Shown here: positions 16,671 to 24,690 of the stretch, piece by piece
Position numbering within the stretch: the first letter of the stretch is position 1
How the letters are laid out: each line of letters begins with the position of its first letter
Source: Paraherbaspirillum soli
GTDB taxonomy: Bacteria > Pseudomonadota > Gammaproteobacteria > Burkholderiales > Burkholderiaceae_D
Assembly: GCF_042654985.1 (NCBI RefSeq)
Contig: NZ_JBHSMT010000028.1
Location: forward strand, 186,001 to 250,000
DNA: 64,000 nucleotides
Direction of reading: 5' to 3'
Position numbers and translations under genes: made by a program
Notes under the pieces: generated by a model
Databases searched by the model: none
The model's input: only the letters and a program-made list of their open reading frames with translations
What the model was told of the DNA's origin: nothing

Positions 16671-18791
16671 ATGACTCGCAAGACTCCGATCGAACGCTAT
16701 CGCAATATTGGTATTAGCGCCCACATTGATGCCGGCAAGACCACCACCACCGAACGCATCCTGTTTTATACCGGCGTCAGCCATAAAATCGGCGAGGTGC
16801 ACGAAGGCACGGCGGCGATGGACTGGATGGAGCAAGAGCAAGAGCGCGGCATCACGATCACCTCGGCCGCCACCACTTGCTTCTGGAAAGGCATGGCCGG
16901 CAACTATCCGATTCACCGGATCAACATCATCGACACCCCGGGCCACGTCGATTTCACGATCGAAGTCGAACGCTCGATGCGGGTGCTGGATGGCGTCTGC
17001 ATGATCTACGATGCGGTGGGAGGGGTCCAGCCGCAGTCGGAAACAGTGTGGCGCCAAGCCAATAAATACAAGGTGCCGCGGCTCGCCTTCATCAACAAGA
17101 TGGACCGGGTCGGCGCCGACTTTTTCCGGGTCCATCAGCAGATCCGCGAGCGCCTGAAAGGCAACGTGGTGCCGGTGCAGATCCCGGTCGGCGCCGAGGA
17201 CAGTTTCCATGGTGTGGTCGACTTGATTAAAATGAAAGCTATCATGTGGGACGATGCCTCGCAGGGCGTGATGTTCGAGTACATCGACATCCCGCCGGCA
17301 TTGTCGGCCAGCGCCCAGGAATGGCATGCGCGCATGGTCGAGGCCGCGGCCGAAGCCAACGAAGACTTATTGAAAAAGTATCTCGAAGGCGAAACGCTGA
17401 GCGAGGCGGAAATCAAGGCCGGTTTGCGCCAGCGCACTATCGCCGGCGAAATCGTGCCGATGTTATGCGGCAGCGCTTTCAAGAATCGGGGGGTGCAGGC
17501 TTTGCTGGATGCGGTCATCGACTATATGCCGGCGCCGACCGATATCCCGCCGGTCACCGGCATCGACGAACACGATCAGCCTACCCAGCGCCGCGCCAGC
17601 GATGATGAAAAATTCGCCGCCCTCGCCTTCAAGATCATGACCGATCCTTTCGTCGGCCATTTGATCTATTTCCGGGTTTATTCCGGCGTGATGATTTCTG
17701 GCGATGTCGTGTTCAATCCCAACCGCAACAAAAAAGAACGCATCGGCCGTCTGTTGCAGATGCATGCCAACCACCGCACCGAAATCAGCGAAGTGTATGC
17801 AGGCGACATCGCCGCCGCGGTCGGCTTGAAAGAGGCGACCACCGGCGACACGCTGTGCGATCCTGCCAACGTGATCATCCTGGAACGGATGATTTTCCCG
17901 GAACCGGTGATCTCGCAAGCGGTGGAGCCCAAAACCAAGGCCGACCAGGAGAAAATGGGGATCGCGCTGAACCGGCTGGCGGAGGAAGATCCGTCGTTCC
18001 GGGTCAAGACCGATGAGGAATCGGGCCAGACCATCATCTCCGGCATGGGCGAGTTGCACCTGGAAATCCTGGTCGAACGCATGCGGCGTGAGTTCGGCGT
18101 CGATGCCGCGGTCGGCAAGCCGCAAGTGGCGTTCCGCGAAACCATCCGTAAAACCTGCGAATCCAGCGAAGGCAAGTTCATCAAGCAATCGGGCGGCCGC
18201 GGCCAATACGGCCACGTGGTATTGAAAATCGAGCCGCAACCGGCCGGCAAAGGTTTCGAGTTCGTCGATGCGGTCAAAGGCGGCACCGTGCCGCGCGAAT
18301 TCATCCCGGCCGTCGAAAAAGGCATCCTGGAAACCCTGCCCTCGGGCGTGATGGCCGGCTATCCGGTGGTGGATGTCAAGGTGACGCTGTTTTTCGGTTC
18401 CTCGCACGAGGTCGATTCGAACGAGAACGCCTATCGGATGGCGGCTTCGATCGCCTTCAAGGACGGCTGCCGCAAGGCAAGTCCGATCCTGCTGGAACCG
18501 ATGATGGCGGTCGAAGTCGAGACGCCGGAGGAAAAAATGGGCGATGTCATGGGCGACCTGTCGGCGCGGCGCGGCATGATCCAGAGCATGGACGATATTC
18601 CCGGCGGTGGCGGCAAAGTGGTCCGCTGCGAAGTGCCGCTGGCGGAAATGTTCGGCTATTCAACCACCCTGCGCTCGCTGACCCAGGGCCGCGCCACTTA
18701 CACGATGGAGTTCAAGCACTACGCCGAAGCCCCGACCAGCGTGACCGATGCAGTGGTCAATTCCAGGCATGTCGGCAAGTCAAAACACTGA
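16671..18791 (+). CDS. fusA: Elongation factor G (free-standing copy)
   Basis: A 706-residue translational GTPase. G1 is AHIDAGKTTTTE near residues 17-28; the switch II motif DTPGHVDF and the NKMD specificity box follow; domains II-V continue to the end with no break. It drives translocation of tRNA and mRNA on the ribosome. Start 16671 (MTRKTPIERYRNIG) matches the family, with GGAG upstream; an earlier in-frame ATG is unlikely. It is not flanked by rpsL, rpsG or tuf, so it is probably a second copy outside the str operon, as many betaproteobacteria carry. Its stop codon touches a palindromic repeat at 18791-18900. Confidence 0.94.
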   Translation: MTRKTPIERYRNIGISAHIDAGKTTTTERILFYTGVSHKIGEVHEGTAAMDWMEQEQERGITITSAATTCFWKGMAGNYPIHRINIIDTPGHVDFTIEVERSMRVLDGVCMIYDAVGGVQPQSETVWRQANKYKVPRLAFINKMDRVGADFFRVHQQIRERLKGNVVPVQIPVGAEDSFHGVVDLIKMKAIMWDDASQGVMFEYIDIPPALSASAQEWHARMVEAAAEANEDLLKKYLEGETLSEAEIKAGLRQRTIAGEIVPMLCGSAFKNRGVQALLDAVIDYMPAPTDIPPVTGIDEHDQPTQRRASDDEKFAALAFKIMTDPFVGHLIYFRVYSGVMISGDVVFNPNRNKKERIGRLLQMHANHRTEISEVYAGDIAAAVGLKEATTGDTLCDPANVIILERMIFPEPVISQAVEPKTKADQEKMGIALNRLAEEDPSFRVKTDEESGQTIISGMGELHLEILVERMRREFGVDAAVGKPQVAFRETIRKTCESSEGKFIKQSGGRGQYGHVVLKIEPQPAGKGFEFVDAVKGGTVPREFIPAVEKGILETLPSGVMAGYPVVDVKVTLFFGSSHEVDSNENAYRMAASIAFKDGCRKASPILLEPMMAVEVETPEEKMGDVMGDLSARRGMIQSMDDIPGGGGKVVRCEVPLAEMFGYSTTLRSLTQGRATYTMEFKHYAEAPTSVTDAVVNSRHVGKSKH

Positions 18792-18900
18792 AAACCTACT
18801 GCGCGTCCCAATCTCGGGGCTGCGATGCTCACCCGCTCCGTACGGCTGCAGGTGTTCCAACATCGTCGCCCCGACCTTGGGCCGCTCGCTACGGTTTTTT
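18791..18900. repeat. Palindromic interspersed repeat, copy 1
   Basis: About 110 bases starting AAAACCTACTGCGCG and ending GCCGCTCGCTACGGTTTTTT. A second, clearly related copy is at 22566-22686. The two share the order of blocks CCCAATCTC, GGGCTGCGATGCTCACC, CTCCGTACGGCTGC, GACCTTGGGCCGCTCGCTACGG. The ends are imperfect inverted copies, so the transcript would fold into a long hairpin ending in a T-run. This copy abuts the fusA stop and may end its transcript. Confidence 0.8.
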
Positions 18901-19011
18901 GAGATGCTCTGAGAATAGGTGCCAAGCGTCGAACACAATTGCTTACATTATGAGCAAAACTTGGGGCCCGCCGAGCATCTCTAACGCATATGGAAAAGAA
19001 GGAGGCTTATT

Positions 19012-19275
19012 ATGCGTACACTCATGTTCCTGGCCCTGAGCGCCATGCTCTCCGGTTGCGCGACGGAAGCCGAACGCGCCGCGCAAGCACAGCGCGATGT
19101 CGATGAAATGGTCCACGTCTATGGCCCGGCTTGCGACCGGCTCGGATATAAAGCCGACTCCAACCAGTGGCGCGATTGCGTGCTGCGTCTGGACACAAAA
19201 AACAACATCGAACGCTACCCAATGACGACCACCTGCTTCGGGCATCACGGCTTCCTCCAATGCTCGACGTTCTGA
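19012..19275 (+). CDS. Small lipoprotein of unknown function
   Basis: An 87-residue protein with a lipoprotein signal (MRTLMFLALSAMLSGCATEA); the lipobox LSGC predicts cleavage before Cys16 and lipid anchoring. The mature part has an early helix rich in Ala, Gln and Arg and four more Cys (PACDRLGY, WRDCVLRL, TTTCFGHHG, LQCSTF), suggesting two disulfides in the periplasm. An AAGGAGG ribosome site precedes the start. The pattern PACDRLGYKADSNQWRDCVL occurs in many short uncharacterised proteobacterial lipoproteins. No function can be assigned. Confidence 0.85.
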   Translation: MRTLMFLALSAMLSGCATEAERAAQAQRDVDEMVHVYGPACDRLGYKADSNQWRDCVLRLDTKNNIERYPMTTTCFGHHGFLQCSTF

Positions 19276-19395
19276 TGCTGGTGCTACCGGGATTTCGGTT
19301 TTCTGTAAAACATCAATGCGTCACATCAATGTCACGCATTGATGTCTTGCTTTGATCCCTGCCAGTGCACTTCATCCGATAGATCGACCGATTCG

Positions 19396-19962
19396 ATGAT
19401 GAAAAGCCTCGTTCATTTGCTGTTACTTCTATCCATCAGCATCCCGGGCTTGGCCGCCGAACGCTTCGATATCGATCCGCAACATACCTGGTCAATTTTC
19501 GAATATCGCAATTGGGGCCTGTCGCTGCAACGCGGCAGGTTCGATCGCAACGCTGGCTTCATCGAACTTGATCAACAAACAAAAACCGGCGTGATCGACA
19601 TCGAAGTCGATGCCGCCTCGATCAGCACCGGCCTGGAACTGCTCAACAAGATCTTGCGTTCAGCCGATTTCTTCGATGTCGACCATCATCCCAAAATCAG
19701 TTTTAAATCGTCGCGGCTGCACTTCGACCAGGAGCGTCTGGTGCAGGCCGAAGGCGAGCTGACGATCAAGGGCATCACGCGGCCGACGACGCTGGAAGTG
19801 ACCCATTTCGATTGCCATTCCACGGCGACCGGCGGCAAGCCCGCCTGCGCCGCCGACGGTTTTGCAAAAATTTCACGCAGCGATTTCAAGCTTGGCCACT
19901 TTACGCCGTTCGTCAGCGACGGCGTCACCCTGTATTTCAGCGTCGAAGGGGTAAAGAACTGA
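19396..19962 (+). CDS. YceI-family periplasmic lipid-binding protein
   Basis: A 188-residue protein with a signal peptide (MMKSLVHLLLLLSISIPGLA) followed by the YceI lipocalin-like barrel: ERFDIDPQHTWSIFEYRNWG, the GRFDRNAGFIELD strand, VDAASISTGLELLNKILRSADFFDV and the end DGVTLYFSVEGVKN. YceI proteins bind isoprenoid-like lipids in a hydrophobic cavity; in some species they are linked to quinones or acid stress. Start 19396 was chosen because it begins the signal peptide. Its stop abuts, with no gap, the stop of the convergent cucumopine-synthase-like gene. Confidence 0.88.
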   Translation: MMKSLVHLLLLLSISIPGLAAERFDIDPQHTWSIFEYRNWGLSLQRGRFDRNAGFIELDQQTKTGVIDIEVDAASISTGLELLNKILRSADFFDVDHHPKISFKSSRLHFDQERLVQAEGELTIKGITRPTTLEVTHFDCHSTATGGKPACAADGFAKISRSDFKLGHFTPFVSDGVTLYFSVEGVKN

Positions 19963-20931
19963 CTATGCCCGCGCCAGATCGGCGTTGCCGGGCACCCGCT
20001 GATAACCGAACTGATTCCCCAATTGCCATGGAAAATAATGCAAATTCCATGTGTTCAGGCAATTCGCGTACAGCGCCAGGGCTGAAATCAGCGAGAAATA
20101 CTCTTCCCTGGTTTTGAGATGGGGCAGGATGGCGAGAACCTCTTGCGTAAAACTCCACAGATCGTCGAGCCCGCAATACCCCAGGAATTCAGCCGGGGTT
20201 TTAATGAAATTCGGCGTCACGATGCGCAGCGTCTCCAGCGAAATATCCTTGTTCTCACACAGCCGGACCAAGCCGTTTAGTGCGTTGTAGCCGAGCGGCC
20301 GGGTTTCGCCGTTGACGAACACCATGGTCGACAGGTATTGCTCATAGCTGCCGGCACGGCTGGTGATTTGTCCGGAATGGATGTTGAGCACTTCCTGCGG
20401 CGGGCGAATCCAGATCAACTCTGTGGCGGCGCGTATCGCATGAATCAATTGCTTCACGTGGGGAGCGCCGGTCGCCGGTTCCCAGCGCAGCGAAAAATCG
20501 CCGCGCTTGGTCCCGTGATGGCTGACCCGGACCTCAATCACCTGCTTGGTTTCATGCGCCGCCTTCCAGCACGCCCGACCGGCTTCGCGCAGCAGCGGCA
20601 GGTGTTCGGGGATCACATGACCCACCGGCGCGGCCGGAATGTATTCGGACAAGGGTCCGTACTTGATCGCCAGATGCTGCAGCTGCGACAGGAACAGCGT
20701 GCCGTCCACAGATTTGGTGCGGTCTTCCTTGAATGCCGCAGCGGTATAGAGCAGTTCCGGGAACGGAGCCAGATGGTACAAATGATGGCCGGACACCAAG
20801 GCGTGATTCTGCAGGCTGTTGTACGGCAGCTTGTCCCACAGCAGATCCGCCAGCTGTGGATTCTTGTCGCGCTCCAGAACAGCGGTAACCGTAATGTCGA
20901 GGGACACCCAGGTGATGTCAATTTTGCGCAT
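19963..20931 (-). CDS. Cucumopine-synthase-like / DUF3830 cyclophilin-fold protein
   Basis: A 322-residue cytoplasmic protein. The N-terminal 100 residues (DITWVSLDITVTAVLERDKN, LADLLWDKLPYNSLQNHALV, SGHHLYHLAP) match the cyclophilin-like DUF3830 pattern in which a small barrel carries LP..S...HA..SG..LY. The remaining 200 residues are mostly helical. This two-part arrangement and the length (about 320) resemble Agrobacterium cucumopine synthase, which condenses histidine with 2-oxoglutarate. The match is from memory and could reflect only the shared barrel. AAGGA precedes the start, along with a perfect 12-bp palindrome CCTTAGCTAAGG. It is the last gene of a three-gene unit. The substrate is unknown. 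Confidence 0.6.
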   Translation of the reverse strand: MRKIDITWVSLDITVTAVLERDKNPQLADLLWDKLPYNSLQNHALVSGHHLYHLAPFPELLYTAAAFKEDRTKSVDGTLFLSQLQHLAIKYGPLSEYIPAAPVGHVIPEHLPLLREAGRACWKAAHETKQVIEVRVSHHGTKRGDFSLRWEPATGAPHVKQLIHAIRAATELIWIRPPQEVLNIHSGQITSRAGSYEQYLSTMVFVNGETRPLGYNALNGLVRLCENKDISLETLRIVTPNFIKTPAEFLGYCGLDDLWSFTQEVLAILPHLKTREEYFSLISALALYANCLNTWNLHYFPWQLGNQFGYQRVPGNADLARA

Positions 20932-21021
20932 GTTGACGGTCCTTAGCTAAGGTTGGCAAAAAACTGTACGTGCGCTTTGAAATATCAACAACTGGCAAGC
21001 ATGACAGGGCTGGGCGCGGCA

Positions 21022-21822
21022 TCAGTCGCGCCCATGCGTCCCTCGCAGATTGATGCCCAGATGTTCCCGCACTTCGGCGCAGACCCGCTCCGGATCGTCG
21101 AACAGCGGACGCATGCCGCCGTCCGGTATGGCGACGCAGCGATGCTGCGGAATGCCGCGCACCAGCACGTTATTGCCGCGCACCAGTTGCGAGCGGCGGC
21201 CGTAGATGTGCAGTAGACGGCCTTCAAACGCCAGCACCGACGGCCGCACATCGACATCGAGCAGCAATTCAAATCCCCGCGCCAGGCGCTGCGCTTCGTC
21301 GGCACTGGTGTTGCTACCGTTGCCGGCGACGTGCCTGTTGCCGAATTTGAGCGGGGATTGCGCGGGCTCGGGCAGCACCAGCCCCTCCAGCAGCGTCAGC
21401 GCAGCGCCCAAGCGGCTGGCGCGCGCGTGATCGACGATTCCGCCCAGCCGCAAGTTCAAGGTTTGATCCGCATGGGTCGGCGCCGACAGCAGCAGCACGC
21501 GCGGCAATGCCGCGGCCCAGGTATCGTTCAGCAGCGCTTGCACCACGCTGCCGCCCAGCGCGCAGCCGGCCAGCAACTCGATCGGTCCCAGCCGCTCAAG
21601 GATAGCCGACCAGTGGCCGACGAACTGGCGAAAAGCCATCGGCTTGTCAGGCAGCAGCGACAGCGTGTCATAGATCACCACGCAATATCCGGCAGCCGTC
21701 AGCACCCTGGTCAGCGGCGCAAAGAACTTGCCTTCGTCCCACGCCGACAGCACCGGCGACAGCACCACCACCTGACGCGGGCCTTGTCCATATTGGACCG
21801 AAACTGGAATAGGCCGATTCAT
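21022..21822 (-). CDS. Alpha/beta-hydrolase-like protein lacking the nucleophile
   Basis: A 266-residue protein with the alpha/beta hydrolase layout: a first strand QVVVLSPVLSAWDEGKFFAP, a helix, VVIYDTLSLL, then the elbow LLAGCALGGSVVQALL. At the elbow the G-x-Nuc-x-G pattern reads G-C-A-L-G, so the usual Ser is Ala. Late in the chain come DVDVRPSVLAFEGRLLHIYG and a PDGGMRPLFDDPERV end where the catalytic His would be expected but is not obvious. It may be a non-hydrolytic fold member, a binding protein or a partner of the downstream gene. Its start overlaps the stop of a 39-codon ORF by four bases. Confidence 0.72.
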   Translation of the reverse strand: MNRPIPVSVQYGQGPRQVVVLSPVLSAWDEGKFFAPLTRVLTAAGYCVVIYDTLSLLPDKPMAFRQFVGHWSAILERLGPIELLAGCALGGSVVQALLNDTWAAALPRVLLLSAPTHADQTLNLRLGGIVDHARASRLGAALTLLEGLVLPEPAQSPLKFGNRHVAGNGSNTSADEAQRLARGFELLLDVDVRPSVLAFEGRLLHIYGRRSQLVRGNNVLVRGIPQHRCVAIPDGGMRPLFDDPERVCAEVREHLGINLRGTHGRD

Positions 21823-21938
21823 TGGACACCAGCCATTTCTCCGACGCGGGCCGGTTCATGCTGCGCGGCGCGCACGGCATCGGCGACCGGATGTTGAATG
21901 TTGAAAAGCCGGGTGACGGGCAAGGCAAAGCTGGTCAT
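21819..21938 (-). CDS. 39-residue small ORF coupled to hydrolase-like gene
   Basis: ATG at 21938 opens a 39-codon frame (MTSFALPVTRLFNIQHPVAD to GEMAGVQ) that ends with ATGA overlapping the next start at 21822. GGAG stands eight bases before the ATG. The gene lies just after a cluster of TATACAAC/GTTGTA half-sites, so it would be the first gene of the unit. The peptide has no membrane segment and no Cys. It may be a regulatory leader peptide, a small subunit or a peptide substrate for the following proteins. I do not recognise it; only the gene structure supports it. Confidence 0.55.
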   Translation of the reverse strand: MTSFALPVTRLFNIQHPVADAVRAAQHEPARVGEMAGVQ

Positions 21939-21952
21939 GACAAGTCTCCAAG

Positions 21953-22005
21953 TTATACAACCGGCAAGTTGTACAGAAGGAACATTGTCTATACAACTGT
22001 AGAAC
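21953..22005. promoter_or_regulatory. Cluster of TATACAAC/GTTGTA half-sites
   Basis: Within 53 bases there is an inverted pair TACAAC(6)GTTGTA at 21956-21973, and a second TATACAAC at 21990-21997 that forms a partial palindrome with TGTAG after it. The direct copies are 36 bases apart. The block lies directly upstream of the 39-codon ORF on the minus strand, where a repressor or activator would bind. No regulator gene adjoins it, so the protein that binds it is unknown. Confidence 0.55.
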
Positions 22006-22086
22006 TTGACAGGGTGAGGCAGTCGGACGGCTTCTATCAGAGAGGGGCGACTTGCTGCGTGAACGGCTGTTCCTGGAAGGAAATGT

Positions 22087-22524
22087 TTAGATAAGCACCT
22101 TGCCGCGCATCGCCTTGTCTTTGCCGCGCCGGGTTTTGCTATCGACCCGCTTGCGCTGCGCATTGCGGCCGGGCTTGGTTGGACGGCGTTGCGCCGGCGT
22201 CACGGTGACGCTCAACAACAGTTCCTGCAAGCGCTGCAAGGCGTCTATCCTGTTTTGTTCCTGGCTGCGCGATTGCTGGGCCTTCAGAATGATCACGCCA
22301 TCCTTGGTGATGCGTTGGTCATTCAGCGCCAGCAGCTTGGCCCGGTAGATCTCGGGCAGCGACGAGGCAAGAATGTCAAAACGCAAGTGAATCGCCGATG
22401 AAACCTTGTTGACGTTTTGACCGCCGGGCCCCTGCGCGCGCACCGCGCTCAGGTCGATCTCGCTGATCGCGATCGCTAGGCCGGGCTTGATGTGCAGGTG
22501 TTTGGGGTCGTGATGGATGTTCAT
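22087..22524 (-). CDS. arfB: Peptidyl-tRNA hydrolase ArfB (ribosome rescue)
   Basis: A 145-residue ArfB/YaeJ protein. The class I release-factor catalytic GGQ is at residues 34-36 (RAQGPGGQNVNK). The basic C-terminal tail (RPTKPGRNAQRKRVDSKTRR, then KDKAMRG) enters the empty mRNA channel of stalled ribosomes. It hydrolyses peptidyl-tRNA on non-stop complexes. The length matches E. coli ArfB (140), and it lacks the codon-recognition domains of full release factors. Start 22524 (MNIHHDPKHLHI) is preferred to an upstream non-ATG option. Confidence 0.95.
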   Translation of the reverse strand: MNIHHDPKHLHIKPGLAIAISEIDLSAVRAQGPGGQNVNKVSSAIHLRFDILASSLPEIYRAKLLALNDQRITKDGVIILKAQQSRSQEQNRIDALQRLQELLLSVTVTPAQRRPTKPGRNAQRKRVDSKTRRGKDKAMRGKVLI

Positions 22525-22565
22525 TTGCCTACCGGTAAGGCCGCAATTATAGAGCCGCAACGTAT

Positions 22566-22686
22566 GGGCACCTCTAAAAACCTACTGCGCGACCCAATCT
22601 CTGGGCTGCGATGCTCACCGTACCTCCGTACGGCTGCGCTTCTCCCCCAGACCTTGGGCCGCTCGCTACGGTTTTTAGAAGTGCCC
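22566..22686. repeat. Palindromic interspersed repeat, copy 2
   Basis: This copy is 121 bases and better preserved than the one at 18791-18900. Outer arms GGGCACCTCTAAAAACC and GGTTTTTAGAAGTGCCC match at 16 of 17 positions when one is inverted. The inside carries the shared blocks CCCAATCTC, GGGCTGCGATGCTCACC, CTCCGTACGGCTGC and GCCGCTCGCTACGG. It sits between the divergently oriented arfB gene and the membrane-protein gene at 22833. Confidence 0.82.
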
Positions 22687-22832
22687 GTGTGCCCTGGAGC
22701 AATGCTGCAACACTCCGTAGCCGCCGCATTGCATGTTATTGAATCTGTACTAAATTGAAGTTGGCAAATGCTCGTCAAGCCGGCAAAACGAGCTAAATCC
22801 TTGATTTTGCTGGCGCTTTCCCGGAGGTAAAC

Positions 22833-23336
22833 ATGGAACTTCACATGCATTCACATCATTTGGAGCGGCGCATGCCGGACTGGCCTGCGGCAGCGGCATC
22901 AGGCTTTGCCGCCGGCGCGATTGTGATGGTTCTGGAACTGCTGTGGACCTCTATCATGGCCGACTCCAGTCCCTGGATCATCTCGCGCATGGTGGCCGCC
23001 ATCGTGCTGGGACCGGACACCATGCAACAAACCAGCTTCAGTGCAGGCATCGTCGGCGTCGCGCTGGCCACGCACTATGTGCTGGGGATTGTCTTTGGCG
23101 TGATCCTGGCCGGCATCATCGCCCCCTTCCATTTCGATTCAAGCGCGGGAATGGTGCTGCTGACCGGCGCGGTATTCGGTCTGGCTCTGTATATGTTCAA
23201 CTTTTACGGCATGGTCCGCTTCTTCTCCTGGTTTGCCGAAATGCGCGGCTTGGCCAACATGGCGAGCCACCTGATCTTCGGCATGGCGACCGCCATCATG
23301 TACTGGCAGCTGGAGCGGCGCACCCCGGATAAATAA
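22833..23336 (+). CDS. Four-helix membrane protein upstream of oxidase locus
   Basis: A 167-residue integral membrane protein. Four hydrophobic segments are visible at about residues 18-42 (AAAASGFAAGAIVMVLELLW), 66-95, 103-130 and 140-160. The N-terminus is His-rich (MELHMHSHHLERRMPDW). GGAGG stands just before the ATG. A strong terminator at 23366-23396 separates it from the cytochrome oxidase genes, so it is probably its own transcript although it may serve the same membrane system. I do not recognise a named family. Confidence 0.82.
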   Translation: MELHMHSHHLERRMPDWPAAAASGFAAGAIVMVLELLWTSIMADSSPWIISRMVAAIVLGPDTMQQTSFSAGIVGVALATHYVLGIVFGVILAGIIAPFHFDSSAGMVLLTGAVFGLALYMFNFYGMVRFFSWFAEMRGLANMASHLIFGMATAIMYWQLERRTPDK

Positions 23337-23365
23337 CAAGCCGCCACATATTGGGAGTACCTGTT

Positions 23366-23396
23366 GGCCAAAGGCGCAAGTCTTTGGCTTTTTTTT
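23366..23396 (+). terminator. Intrinsic terminator after membrane-protein gene
   Basis: GCCAAAG and CTTTGGC form a 7-bp stem with an eight-base loop (23367-23388), followed by a run of eight Ts. It lies 30 bases after the stop of the four-helix membrane protein gene. Confidence 0.88.
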
Positions 23397-23448
23397 GAAT
23401 GACGCCGGCACAGCCTGTTGCCTATTACAGGTCATCAACACAAATTCC

Positions 23449-23466
23449 AAGAGTAGGAGTACTCTT
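23449..23466. promoter_or_regulatory. Short palindrome before oxidase operon
   Basis: AAGAGTA and TACTCTT flank a four-base centre GGAG. The site lies about 50 bases before the subunit II start and after the terminator at 23366-23396, so it could be an operator for the oxidase operon. There is no T-run, so it is not a terminator. The regulator is unknown. Confidence 0.35.
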
Positions 23467-23516
23467 ATTGCGTCTTGAGACTTCTGCGCTTCTCCCCCGC
23501 GAAAAAGAGGACTGAT

Positions 23517-24656
23517 ATGGCCATGGCCATTGCACTCATCGTGATCGTCGTCGCTGCGCTGCTGTTTCATCTGGTCAGCCCGTGGTGGCTCACGCCGCTG
23601 GCGTCGAACTGGCGACAGATGGACGATACCCTGACCATCACACTGGTGATCACCGGCTTCTTCTTCGTCGTCATCAATCTTTTCATCGTGTATACGCTGT
23701 TGCGCTTTCGTCACCGCAAGGGGCGCCGCGCGGCCTATGAACCGGACAACAAAAAACTCGAATTGTGGCTGATCACCACTACCGCGGCTGCCATCATGGG
23801 ATTGCTGGCGCCGGGCCTGCTGGTCTACGGCGCTTACCTCAAGGTGCCGCGCGATGCGATCGAGCTGGAAGTGCTGGGCCAGCAGTGGCAGTGGCGGTAC
23901 CGCTTTCCCGGCGCCAGCGGCAGGCTGGGCCGGACCAGCGTCAACCTGGTCAGCGCCGCCAATCCTTTCGGGATCGATCCGAGCGACCCGGCCGGTCAGG
24001 ACAATCTGCTGGTCAATAGCAACGAAGTGCATCTGCCGCTGAACCAGCCGGTCAAAGTGCTGCTGCGTTCGCAAGATGTGCTGCATGACTTTTTTGTGCC
24101 GCCGTTCCGGGCCCGCATGAATATGGTGCCGGGCATGGTCAGCTCGTTCTGGTTCACCCCCGACAAGCCGGGCCGTTACGAAGTACTGTGCGCGCAACTG
24201 TGCGGCGTCGGCCACGCCAATATGCGCGGCTATGTGGTGGTGGAGGATCAGGCCAGCTTCCAGGCCTGGCTCAAAGCGCAGCCGACTTTTGCATTGACCA
24301 TGGCGGCACCGAGCACCAGCGCTGCCAGCGCCCCGCGCACGCCGGAGGCACTGGTGGCGCAAGGCAAGGCGCTGGCCGAGTCCAAGGCCTGCGTCGCCTG
24401 TCACACCGTCGATGGCAGTCCGAGAGTCGGTCCGACCTGGAAGGGACTCTACGGCAAAACCGAAACCATGGAAAACGGAAACACCGCCCTGGTCGATGAA
24501 GCCTACCTGAAGAACTTCATCCGCAACCCGCAGGCACTGATAGTGAAAGGCTACGCACCGATGATGCCCAAGATCGACCTCAGTGATGCCGAACTGGAGG
24601 CGCTGGTGGCTTACATCAAATCCAACGGCCCGCCAGCCACCACCGCCCAGCAATAG
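23517..24656 (+). CDS. ctaC: Cytochrome c oxidase subunit II fused to cytochrome c
   Basis: A 379-residue subunit II of the caa3 type. Two membrane helices (about residues 2-22 and 41-65) are followed by the CuA cupredoxin domain, with CAQLCGVGHANM as the copper loop. The usual Glu between the cysteines is Gln, which still offers a backbone carbonyl. The C-terminal 90 residues form a class I cytochrome c with CVACH heme attachment and an axial Met likely in GYAPMMPKI. It feeds electrons to subunit I. Start 23517 follows AGAGGA. It is the first gene of the oxidase operon. Confidence 0.93.
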   Translation: MAMAIALIVIVVAALLFHLVSPWWLTPLASNWRQMDDTLTITLVITGFFFVVINLFIVYTLLRFRHRKGRRAAYEPDNKKLELWLITTTAAAIMGLLAPGLLVYGAYLKVPRDAIELEVLGQQWQWRYRFPGASGRLGRTSVNLVSAANPFGIDPSDPAGQDNLLVNSNEVHLPLNQPVKVLLRSQDVLHDFFVPPFRARMNMVPGMVSSFWFTPDKPGRYEVLCAQLCGVGHANMRGYVVVEDQASFQAWLKAQPTFALTMAAPSTSAASAPRTPEALVAQGKALAESKACVACHTVDGSPRVGPTWKGLYGKTETMENGNTALVDEAYLKNFIRNPQALIVKGYAPMMPKIDLSDAELEALVAYIKSNGPPATTAQQ

Positions 24657-24690
24657 CCGCTAAGTTAGGCCACCTTAAACGAGGAATGCC

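Noticed and set aside
23139..24653. Minus-strand frame of 504 codons opposite the oxidase subunit II gene
   Set aside because: Antisense shadow: subunit II has all copper and heme motifs on the plus strand, and this frame crosses the terminator at 23366-23396.
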